Below are positions 12,301 through 24,300 of a stretch of 64,000 bases of DNA, one piece after another; position 1 is the stretch's first letter, and each line of letters starts with the position of its first letter. The position numbers were made by a program, and so were the translations under genes. The stretch comes from Symsagittifera roscoffensis (taxonomy: Eukaryota; Xenacoelomorpha; Acoela; Convolutidae), in the NCBI RefSeq assembly GCF_963678635.1, contig NC_087067.1, positions 38,909,682-38,973,681 of the forward strand, written 5' to 3'. Under the pieces are notes generated by a model, which did no database searches, was not told the DNA's origin, and saw nothing but the letters and a program-made list of their open reading frames with translations.

Positions 12301-15300
12301 CCCTGACTCTGATTTAATAACGCTTGCAAATCGCAAGCTTATTAATCGCATGCGTAAAAAAGATCTAAAACAAATTTCTTTTGTTGCTGATTTACATGAA
12401 AAGTTTTTAGCATAAGTTTCATGATCCATTTTCTAACAACATCCAGTTTGCTGCTCTGACATTTGAAGAAAATGATGAAATATTTGTGCTGCATAGTTTT
12501 TTCTCAGAAAAACTTCTTTTTTACTTGCAAATCGCTCTAAATGACACGTCACTAAATGCTAAACATATCACTTAGTTCTTTACACGCCTTTTTTTCGTTC
12601 GAGAATTTCATCATTGTCTCAAGTTCAGTTGAATTAAGATGCGCTTTGTAGAACGTTTGAATAGCGGCGAAGACTAAGAGAAAATTCCAGAACAACTGCA
12701 ACGTTTCTCACCTGATCCTATGAGCTGGTTAGTACTTCTATGTGGCCAGTTCAGAGCAGCCAGAGGGTATATGGCGGATGAGAACCACGTGTCCAGCACA
12801 TCACTGTCTCTCTTCAGCATGACGTCATCTGGGTGACAGTTGTATGACGTCACAGCCTCACTCTTAGCAAGAGACTCATTGTGCTCACACACAAAGCCTG
12901 GACAAAAGATTATGATCTAATTGTAAACACAGCCAACAGACGGTTGGAAAAGAGTCAATGAACACAGTTAAACAAAAAAAATACTGGTTTGTTTTTTTTT
13001 TCGAAAAAATCTCACCTTTCGAATTCCAAGAAACAAATATATGGCCTTAAAGCTCTTGGAATTTCTAGAACAATTTATGATTGATACTTTTTAGATAAAA
13101 TTAACTCACTTGAGAAAACTTATTCAAAAGGTAGTTTTATATTTCGCCGGGAAATCTGATATTTAAATTCCGTTTTCGAAGTATGACGTTATTTGTGACC
13201 TTTACTTTTCAGCTGTTCGATAGTCGAGTTTGTCTTCTTTTACATAGGAAATGAAGTAAACTTAAAAAGAAATCAAAAGAAACCACGAAAAAGTAAATTT
13301 GACAAATTTTAAGACTTCCTGAAAAAACGGAAAAAAATCATCGCGACCTCTATAAGCGTCTGAACTACGTTCATCCGCTCTTAATAAACAAATTCAAGCC
13401 ATTTAAATTTCAAATACAGACGTTGACCTTTTTGAGATAACAACCTAATGTGAGCTTGATGCTTTCCACGAATTAGTTTTGACGGATCCTATTCTATTGG
13501 ACAAACGCTTTCCAAATCTGTTGTATTTTATTTAATTTTAATTAATAATTCCGTTTGCAATGGTAAATTTGCCGTTTCTCTTCTGACTTTTAGGGCGTTT
13601 ATCATCTGATCATTAAAAGTCTTTGTGACTTAAGGGGCCGTCGGACCATGTTTCTACCTTCGGTGGTGGGTAGATCGGTTATTAATTTCGATCTAAAATT
13701 ATCGGCAACAAGAAAAATATTACTTCGGATAAAAAAATATTACAAGAGAAAAATGTTACTTCGGAGATAAATTGCATTGCGGCGAATTTCAATAATTGGA
13801 TGATAAACAACAACGAAAATCAAAGAGCAGAATGCAGCTCATACGTACAATATTTTTATCAGCGAATGATTGACAGCAAAGTTTAGCATGCAATAATCTG
13901 TCTTGAGTTCAGACAAAGTCAATTTTAATTAGGTTTTACGCTTGAATGAGGACAAATATTTGAACACTGAGTGTGCCCAGAAATGCTCCATCCCGCGCCT
14001 AAGTAGCCATCTTGACTCTAAACGGTTACGTAGGAAAAAATAGACAAATTATAGAGTAAAAAAATCTATATTAACTAACTATTTTTTTGCTTACCTTTGT
14101 TTTTCTTATCTTGTTTCTGATTGGTTAATATATGTATTTGTCTTCTTTTTGATGAGTAGGAAATACAAAAATTCTACCTTTTGACCGGAGGCCAAACAAT
14201 AAGCAGAATAACCCAAGAGCAGAAAAGCTCTTAGAGCAGAAAAAACAGAAAAATATTAATTTGTATGGGCCAATCGATAAAAACAATTTCTGGAATCGTT
14301 AATACCAAAAACGAAGTGACTAAATTGTACAAAAATTGAGTAATTTCACCAAGTTTACTTTTAAGGGGAATTTGAAAAATTTTGACACAGGGGCGAAACT
14401 GCGCATCGAAAACACTAGCGAAAAAACTACAAAGAAGCAGCTCCATAAAGTGGGAAAAAGTGAAAATAAACCTCGAATTAGTAAGACTTTTGCTACGTAT
14501 CGAATTCGAACCTTCCATCTCAAGATTTGGAGTCTCGTGTCCTTCCCTCTCGGCCAACGACGCTTAGCAATCGACAAACACTAGCCACGAATAAAACAGA
14601 GAACAGATGCTATGTATTTACAATGTTACAGATCGTGATTATAGCAAAAGTGCCGCCAAATGAGCGGTTTTATTTGCGAGTTAGTCTTTTAAGTGGAAAT
14701 ATTGACGATTCTAATACCTGTGTTTATCGATTAGCTCGTACAATTCAGTTTTGTCTGTTTTTCTGCTCTTAGACCCTTTCTAAGAAAAAATGTACACTAA
14801 AAAACGAAAAAAATGCCTTTCCCCTTTTATTCATATAAAATTTAGATGGTCGAAAATCCAGATGGTCGAAAAAAAAAATCCAGATGGTCGAAAAAATACA
14901 TTCTACAAAATCCCACATAGAAAAGATCAGCTATTAAAATTTAAAAAACGACCCCAAAAAATAAGGGAGCTTAAACAATTCACTTTGTTGACATTTAACC
15001 AAAATTTTTCTCAAATTTTCTCGTTTTGCACTTAGTTTACTAAGCAAACACTCCCAATTTTCAAGTTTTCAGCCGAATCCAGCCTAAATAGAAATTCTAG
15101 ACGAAACCCCAAAAATATTGTTTGAAGAAGTAAAAAAAAAGTGAAGGAAAATTTTCGAAAGCCGACATTATTTAGGCAAACAACGTTTGGGCCGAAAAAA
15201 ATGCAATACTTTGATATCAAAACAGCAAAACTGTTTACGCAGATGTCTTAGCATAATATCAATTATAAAAATTAATGATACGAGCGTGTATGCAAGTGGA

Positions 15301-18300
15301 TGAATGATCACGCAATGAAAAACTAAGCAAGGTATCCTAGTGCCCGATTCTAAAACACTTGCTACCGCAAACTTAAACAAGAAAAACCAGTAGCTCTCCA
15401 AATAACAAAAATTTCAAAAAAACTATGTGCCAAAATGACTGAAAAGCAATAAAGCATAAAAAATGCACGAAATATTAAATTCCGAAAAGTACGGTTATTT
15501 AAAAAAGAAACATGCATAAAATACCATCGTTGCACTTAACTTCCACCAGAGGCCTTCAGGAGATGATTCATGTGAACTAAGTTGTTCACGGTCACAAGTG
15601 CAATAAATGTATCAAAAACATCAAAGTAGTTACCGATCATGAAGAACATATTTAACCCTGAATGTAGCTCAAGTCTGATATTAGAGTGGTCTGAAGTCTT
15701 TTGAAAAAATCAAAAAGGTCTAAAAGCGCATATTCAGCTTTTAAAAAGTCAGCTGTTTTTGTTCCTCTTTGGATATTTGATTTCTTTGTAAAAAAACGTT
15801 TGCTAACTCTTTTCACTCTTTCAAGCACTTTCCTTTTCAAAAGCACAATGATTGGAAAAATTACCTTTTTCTTGGTCATTGATTATGACTTTGTAAGCGG
15901 GAACCTGATGCCCCCACCAGATTTGTCTAGACAAACACCAGTTAAAGCTGGCCTCTTTATCAATCGCTTTTTGCATCGCACCACTATTGTCAACCGAAAC
16001 TACTTCCAAAATTTCATTTTTCCATTTGCTCAGTAGGATATTTGTATCGAGAAACCATTGATCCTTATTAAAGAATTCAAGTAAGTCGCCGCTGCGAACA
16101 CAAAAAGGTAGGAACGAAGACCTTTCTTCTATTTGCTCTATTTGGTTCGCCTCTGTAAGCATGTTTACGACTTGTTCGCGAGCTTCAAATCTGTTCAAAC
16201 CTTCAAACTTCCCGCATAACTTATTCAATTTACACTCGTTATCATACATTCCCTCTCGTAATTCTCGGTCCATTTTAATTCCAATACGCGAGCAAATTTC
16301 GTCGTCTGTTGTATTATGCGAGGGTGTTAATTTCATGACACCAGTTCCGAAATCAACTGCAACTTTATCATCCGCATAGATGACTAATTTCCTGTTATCA
16401 ACTGGATTTATTGCGTATTGGCCAATCAAACTTGAGTACCGTGAGTCGTTGGGATTCACACAAAGAGCAACGTCTGCAAACATTGTTTCGGGTCGACTGG
16501 TCGCTACAGTTACAAACTCGCCATTAGAGACTTTATACTTAATATGAAACATCAACCCGAACAATTTGCTTTCAATGTTCTTTCCCATCTCCGTGAAAGA
16601 ATTTTTGCCAGGTCCGATTGTTTTCATAAAGACTTCCGAATCACTGATAACTGATTGAAGTGTAGGACTCCAACGTACAAGGTCAGGTTTTCGTTTAATC
16701 AACCCTTGATTGAAAAGAAGCCTGAATGCTTCAGCTACTGCAAACGAGTAACTCGAACTCATAGTATAGGCATTGAAGCTCCATGATACAGAAGCACCGA
16801 TTCGTTTTATTTGTTGCCGAATATTGTTTGATGAAGTTTCTGCAAAGGTTTCCATGTAATCAAGAAACTTTTCTCGTCCCATCGATTGTCTTGTCTGGCC
16901 ATTTTGGCTCAGCGCTCTCTCCGCCACAACTTGTGACGCAATTCCAGCGTGATCGTACCCTAAAAGAACGCTCAAATCTTTGTTTTAGTCAACCAGCCCA
17001 GAGGCAAAACCAGGAGGTTAATTATTTAGGCTGATAAGAGCGCCTATTAAGCTATGAGTTACTTGCAAGAACTCACTTTGTAAATTGCAGCGCAAGTGCG
17101 ATTTAAAACAGCAATCGTATGATTGCCGGGAAACCGCGACAACTCGCAACAAAAGAAACCTCACAAAAAATACAATTCGCAAAAGCTTAACAACAAGGCA
17201 ACTCGCAAAAAGAGAACTTATTCAAAACTCTTTCAACATTGAACTTTCCTTTAAAATAAATAAAAAAGCAAAACAGCGGTAAATATCAGTCTTTGAGGCG
17301 TCAAAACTTCTTTGATATAAAAAGTTTTTACAAATCAAAGTTAAAAAAGCGCTTCCAGCTATGAAATTAAATCATTTTTTGATAGTTATTAAGAGTTTCT
17401 GATATTCTTTCTTGCAATTTTTCATAATTATGACACTTATAGCTTCTTTTTCCGGACTTGAACCGAATCAGGCCTTTTTTGATTAAACTTTGCGCCTTCC
17501 CTCATTGCTTCATGAAACTTAATAGTACAGTGAGCATAACCCATTTTTAATTGAAAAGCTGTATACCATCCATCGACCGAATGAATTGTTTTTGATTTCC
17601 ATTTATCGCAATTTTGAACTGATTCCAAAAAGCCAGTTTGAAATCTAGATCTTTTTGTAGAAAAATATATAACAACACCCGCTGTTTTTCGAAACAATCA
17701 TGATATGGCCTGAGCTGCTCATTCTCAGTTTTTGTAGCGTATAGAGCTTCTGCCACTTTCAAGACGCTTATAGGAACAAGAGCCATATCAAAAAATGGTT
17801 TCATTTTCTTTTTTAACTTTTGCTTTTTCTGTTATCAACAGCTAGTCCTTATTCAATTTTTCTTCAATTGGCCTTCCGCGAAACAATAAAAAGCAACCTT
17901 CCACAGATGCTGCGGAGAATTCCAAAATTCCAATTGATGGCTTTTTCGAAACCAGTAACAGTTTCTGTTGGCTCTAATAGTGGATTAACTTCACGTAACA
18001 GAAAATAAACTAAACCATTGGGAGTGAGTAGTTATTTATAACAGCATGCACACTATATACTTGATAAAACCATGGACAACTTTAAAATATGCAATCAGCA
18101 TGCCAATTTTGTATCGCTCAAGAAAGTCCAAGTTTGCCTCAGTGGCGAAAACAGGAATACTGTTACAATACCCCTACCCCGAGCCATGAGCCAAGATATT
18201 GACCCCCTTAGAGTTGTCTAAGTTCCATGGGAATTGTGATGTCCCCCAACTCCAACGTCTCCATAGTGCTGAATCGCTCTTGCAACCGACGTAAATTTAG

Positions 18301-21300
18301 GCATGTTTGCTGCGCATTCCTTAGAAAAGGTGCTCGTTACATTTTGACAAATAGCTCAGACATCTTTTGCGTTTGTTCCTTTTCTTTTGCATGACACCTT
18401 AACCTTGTGGAAAATAACATTTTGCACCCCAGATATATTTCAAATGTTTGTTGAAACTATTTGTCAAAATTGGTTTTTACGTACATACTCCCACAATTTC
18501 TAACTGTTATGCAAGATTAACAGCTATGCTTTTTCACCCCTTTTGTAATCGAATTTTAAAATGGCAAAAAAAGGTCAGACACATGTAGAAAACTCACTAT
18601 TCAACTTCTAATTCATGAGGCAACACTGAACGTAAAAGATTCAAATTTTTCTCCACAAATAAATCGTCAAATGCAAAAATTTGCGGTTTAAAAGGTCTTT
18701 TTGAGCATCTTCGAGTTGTTATCCCGCTTTTTTCATGAAATCGAACTTCATTAAAATTTTTGTCTTCAAAGCTCAAGATTCGTTTCCGCGCTGACTTGTA
18801 CTGAATTACAACATTACTCAAACTACTAGAAACAAAATTAGAAATCAAACTGATTATTCACCAATTAATGCTATCAAGGTTTTGAACTCAATTGTTTCCG
18901 TTAAACGAGCAAAGAGACTTTTATCTCTCGCCAATAATTGTTTCGATTTGAAAAAAAAGACGGTTTTTTGATGGGGAATTAGGGGTCTTAGCTAAAGGTT
19001 AATTAGGGGATTATCTTACAATTTCATTGCGAACTATTGCAAAATGTCATAATTGCTAATTTCAACGAGTTGTCTTTTTTGCTAGTTTTTTTTTCTTGTG
19101 AGTTGTCGTGTTACGGATTGGTGGGCGCCATCACTACCGGAGCGCCACAATGTCATCATTTTTTATTATAACCACAATTATTTTATCAAATTTGCTGACA
19201 AAATAGACTCAATATAGCGCCCTGAAACATTTGAATTGCTTATCGACAATTCATTGGTTAAATATAGCGTCTACAAAATAATCAACTTTTAAAAAATAAT
19301 TTTCAGGCAATTTTGAACATTTTTTCTGATTGAAATCAGTGAAGTTAGCTGCCTCTAAATTGTATTTTAACCTGGTATCCATCTGACGTTCTTTCCACAC
19401 ATCAAGTTGTACCTGGACACCGCATCCTGAATGGAGATATCCAATGCATGTCCCATATGTAGGTCTCCAGTCACGTTCGGAGGGGGCATCAACATTGTGA
19501 ACTTCTCAGACCTTTGCTTGACTTTTGGTTGAAAATGCTGACCAAATCAGACAGCTATGTACATTCAAGTTTGTATCACTATACTTCTTTTAACCTATGA
19601 CCAAAGTAGCTATTTCCACTAGCTGCAATTTTTCAAATTTAAGGATGTTACAAAATACATTCGATCCAGATTTCAACTTTTAACACTAACTAACACAGAG
19701 AAGAAGAAGAGCTGCACAGCACTTGCAAAACAAAACTACATGCCAAAGTTCAAAAGATAATCTGGCTCGTACGAAAAAAAAAAGAAACAATTAAATGAAT
19801 TATGTTAAATCAATTGTCGGCTGAAAATTTTTTGCAATTCTTAAAGAACTGAAAAACCAAAAACGCAGAGAATTCAGGATAAAGAAACTTCATTAATTTC
19901 TTTGTTTCGGCGCCAAAATCAAGATCAAAACTCGAAAATTCACCAAGAAACTTCTCTGAAAACCTTAGAACCAAACAAACTGCATGTCCATGATAAACAT
20001 CCGGATGTATCAAAAAGCACTTTCGTTACATCACACTTGTCAAAAACGAAGCCAATCCGCAGCGCTAAGGTAGCTGAACTACAGAAAAAATCACACAAAC
20101 ACAAAGAGATGCGGGACGAAATGCGTTATTTCAAAAATTAGACTTTGTCCAAAACCTTTAAGCAGTGAAACGACTAAGTAAAAATTTTTAATTTTTTGAA
20201 ATTTTTCTAGATACATTACTTTCATCTCACAACATATTAGGGAGTAGACGTTTCTGGAGGACAAATTCGCGCAACCGTTTCTTTTGATTGAACTTTTCAC
20301 TTCAGATTTGATAGGGTACTTTTTAAGAAAAATTCAAAAGTTTCTAAGAAACGGTCACTGTTCAAAAAATTGACTTTCCGAAATTCGTTAAGTTTTTTCA
20401 GCTTAAAACAGGTCATGTCCGGTAAAGTACAGAAGATTACCAAATTCGGGTTTCTCGATTGAACACAACCTGAGAATTGGCACGGTAGTTTTCGAGGAAA
20501 AAAAACTCAAAAAACGGTCAAAGTTTCGAAACATTCACTCATTTGAATGGCATGACTTTTTCAAAAAACAAATTGGGCGTAGCAAATAATAAAGCGAAGA
20601 TTCCAACAACCTGTTGTGTCGATTAAACCTATGATATCAGATTTGTCAGGAGAGCTATCGAGTAAAGTCCAAAAAACGGTCAACAAATCAGAAAACTGTC
20701 ATTTCCGAAAATCAAAGATTTTTGTTATAAGAAATTGGGCGTAAGAGCTTATGCAGAAGAGATTGACCCGAAATGCTATTTCGTTTGAACCCAAAAACCC
20801 AGGTTTGGTAGTTCTCGAGAAAAGTTTAAAAAAAAAACTGTCGAAAATCAAAAGTTTGACTTTTCCGAGGGCCAGAACTTTTTGTGTCAAAAAATTTGAG
20901 CGTATTCGCGTATGAAAAGGAATTTTCCACAACCCGTTCCTTGAAGCGAACTCAAAATTTCAGATAATGCAGGGTTAGTTTTCGAGCAAATTCAAAAAGT
21001 TTAAAAAACGCACAAAAAAAATTGACTTTTTTAGAGGGCGACAACTTTTTGTGTAAAACTATTTCTGAGTGGCAGCTAAGGCAGGGTAGCTTCTAACTAC
21101 CCGTTATCTCTAAGGAACCCACAATCTCAGTTTTGAGAGGTTATTTTCTAGAAAATTTGAAAAAAATTCAAAAAACGGTCAAAAAACCAAACATTTCATT
21201 ATTCCGAGGGCTATAAATTAGTTTAAAAAAATGGGCGTAGCCGCTTATGGATGGGAGCTTCTCAAATCCGATATATTGATTGTAACTAGAATCTCAAAGT

Positions 21301-24300
21301 TGGTAGGATAGTTTTTGAGAAAAAAAATCAAAAATATCGGTCAAACATTCCCCTCACAGGCTTTTTCGAAGGCTGTAGACAAAGGGGTAAAGCAAAAAGA
21401 GACAAGGGGAGTATGCAAACAGAGACCACAAAAATGTAAGCGATCTTTCTATGGATATCCATTTTTTGAAAATCAGTCGAAGAGTTTTTGAGAACAACTA
21501 CGTTTTGCAAAAAGTATTAAAATCTTCCAAAGCCTCTCAAAAAATATAACAAAAAACCCAACCCCATACGTTTTCATAATACCTGTGTCTATCAAACAGG
21601 AAATCTTACGACCCTGATACATAGTTAAGGCCCTTTTCTAACTCTCTCTGCGGTTTCTCTGTCTTAATAAGCTATCATAGAAAACTAGAAAAAGAGGCAA
21701 GCTGTTACCAATTCGAGCTGTGAGTAATTGGAGCTGTTTAACAATTACAGCAAGATTCGATTTTTTTGCCATAATGAATGTGTACATTGCTGTTGTTAAG
21801 CAGTTCATTGCTAAATTTATCCCATCCCAGTTCAGAAACAGCTGGTGAATATTTTTTGCCCAAATCCGAATAAGTGGCTTTTATTTCAGCTTTCAGGTCT
21901 TTAATAGATTTGCAAGATTCGGTTTTAGAAAGTCTTTCATCGGCAGCCAGAGAGTCTTTCATATTAACTGACCAAGTAACCGTTGAGTTTAACTTCTCCT
22001 TCGCTTCCGTCGCAGCTTGTTTCTCGAGAGCTTTTCTCTTGCGCAAAATTTTCCGCTCTTTGTTGCTCAGCTTACTAGAACTCGCACGTAGTTGAATGGC
22101 TTTGATATTCAGTTGATTGCAAAACAGGCATTTTTTGCTTTGCTGTCGAGCAAACTGACGCAGTTTGAAAATAATTTCAGCACAGCTTAGCATAACTTAG
22201 TACTGAAAAGTATAATTAAAGAAAAAATCTCTTGAAAATTCAATTTTCATAACATTTCTACCAAGCACCGAATCAAATCAATGCTCAAAACTTTCATTTC
22301 AGTTGAACTCCAACGTCTCCATAGTGCTGAATCGCTCTTGCAACCGACGTAAATTTAGGCATGTTTGCTGCGCATTCCTTAGAAAAGGTGCTCGTTACAT
22401 TTTGACAAATAGCTCAGACATCTTTTGCGTTTGTTCCTTTTCTTTTGCATGACACCTTAACCTTGTGGAAAATAACATTTTGCACCCCAGATATATTTCA
22501 AATGTTTGTTGAAACTATTTGTCAAAATTGGTTTTTACGTACATACTCCCACAATTTCTAACTGTTATGCAAGATTAACAGCTATGCTTTTTCACCCCTT
22601 TTGTAATCGAATTTTAAAATGGCAAAAAAAGGTCAGACACATGTAGAAAACTCACTATTCAACTTCTAATTCATGAGGCAACACTGAACGTAAAAGATTC
22701 AAATTTTTCTCCACAAATAAATCGTCAAATGCAAAAATTTGCGGTTTAAAAGGTCTTTTTGAGCATCTTCGAGTTGTTATCCCGCTTTTTTCATGAAATC
22801 GAACTTCATTAAAATTTTTGTCTTCAAAGCTCAAGATTCGTTTCCGCGCTGACTTGTACTGAATTACAACATTACTCAAACTACTAGAAACAAAATTAGA
22901 AATCAAACTGATTATTCACCAATTAATGCTATCAAGGTTTTGAACTCAATTGTTTCCGTTAAACGAGCAAAGAGACTTTTATCTCTCGCCAATAATTGTT
23001 TCGATTTGAAAAAAAAGACGGTTTTTTGATGGGGAATTAGGGGTCTTAGCTAAAGGTTAATTAGGGGATTATCTTACAATTTCATTGCGAACTATTGCAA
23101 AATGTCATAATTGCTAATTTCAACGAGTTGTCTTTTTTGCTAGTTTTTTTTTTCTTGTGAGTTGTCGTGTTACGGATTGGTGGGCGCCATCACTACCGGA
23201 GCGCCACAATGTCATCATTTTTTATTATAACCACAATTATTTTATCAAATTTGCTGACAAAATAGACTCAATATAGCGCCCTGAAACATTTGAATTGCTT
23301 ATCGACAATTCATTGGTTAAATATAGCGTCTACAAAATAATCAACTTTTAAAAAATAATTTTCAGGCAATTTTGAACATTTTTTCTGATTGAAATCAGTG
23401 AAGTTAGCTGCCTCTAAATTGTATTTTAACCTGGTATCCATCTGACGTTCTTTCCACACATCAAGTTGTACCTGGACACCGCATCCTGAATGGAGATATC
23501 CAATGCATGTCCCATATGTAGGTCTCCAGTCACGTTCGGAGGGGGCATCAACATTGTGAACTTCTCAGACCTTTGCTTGACTTTTGGTTGAAAATGCTGA
23601 CCAAATCAGACAGCTATGTACATTCAAGTTTGTATCACTATACTTCTTTTAACCTATGACCAAAGTAGCTATTTCCACTAGCTGCAATTTTTCAAATTTA
23701 AGGATGTTACAAAATACATTCGATCCAGATTTCAACTTTTAACACTAACTAACACAGAGAAGAAGAAGAGCTGCACAGCACTTGCAAAACAAAACTACAT
23801 GCCAAAGTTCAAAAGATAATCTGGCTCGTACGAAAAAAAAAAGAAACAATTAAATGAATTATGTTAAATCAATTGTCGGCTGAAAATTTTTTGCAATTCT
23901 TAAAGAACTGAAAAACCAAAAACGCAGAGAATTCAGGATAAAGAAACTTCATTAATTTCTTTGTTTCGGCGCCAAAATCAAGATCAAAACTCGAAAATTC
24001 ACCAAGAAACTTCTCTGAAAACCTTAGAACCAAACAAACTGCATGTCCATGATAAACATCCGGATGTATCAAAAAGCACTTTCGTTACATCACACTTGTC
24101 AAAAACGAAGCCAATCCGCAGCGCTAAGGTAGCTGAACTACAGAAAAAATCACACAAACACAAAGAGATGCGGGACGAAATGCGTTATTTCAAAAATTAG
24201 ACTTTGTCCAAAACCTTTAAGCAGTGAAACGACTAAGTAAAAATTTTTAATTTTTTGAAATTTTTCTAGATACATTACTTTCATCTCACAACATATTAGG

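Larger units (their letters stand above)
9746..12711. other. VARS2 intron 4
   Basis: 3-kb intron. 10309-11290 is a repeat beginning with a GCAAAGC/GCTTCGC hairpin and continuing into degenerate satellite units. 11490-11763 holds a hairpin terminus and the right part of a MITE. 11900-12240 is moderately GC-richer, unidentified. No exon seen. Confidence 0.55.
12898..15864. other. VARS2 intron 3
   Basis: 3-kb intron with a full-length MITE (12950-13382), a tRNA-derived SINE with a Trp-like anticodon triplet (14385-14720) and a repeat terminus near 15340-15380. 13400-14380 and 14760-15330 show nothing I can assign. 14850-14900 has three close copies of the word CAGATGGTCGAAAA. Confidence 0.55.
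16960..18248. other. VARS2 intron 2, unduplicated part
   Basis: Contains exon-like minus-strand ORFs at 17437-17820 and about 17898-17992, described separately. 17000-17400 shows nothing recognisable. Confidence 0.5.
18249..22307. repeat. Tandem duplication, proximal copy (about 4.06 kb)
   Basis: Direct repeat of 22306-26364, offset 4057-4059 bp. It carries VARS2 exon 1, intron 1 and exon 2, part of intron 2 and a satellite array. Copies share only a 2-3 base overlap (GAA) at the junction. 18249-21560 differs from its partner at about two sites, while 21560-22260 differs at about a dozen. Confidence 0.95.

Noticed and set aside
14231-14577. Two overlapping ORFs of 85-108 codons on minus
   Set aside because: They cover a tRNA-derived SINE and AT-rich flank; phenylalanine/leucine-rich readings of this kind arise from A-rich repeats.
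20160-21610. CRISPR-like array of spaced repeats
   Set aside because: Units are about 165 bp, degenerate throughout and lack short identical repeats with unique spacers; the host is a eukaryote.
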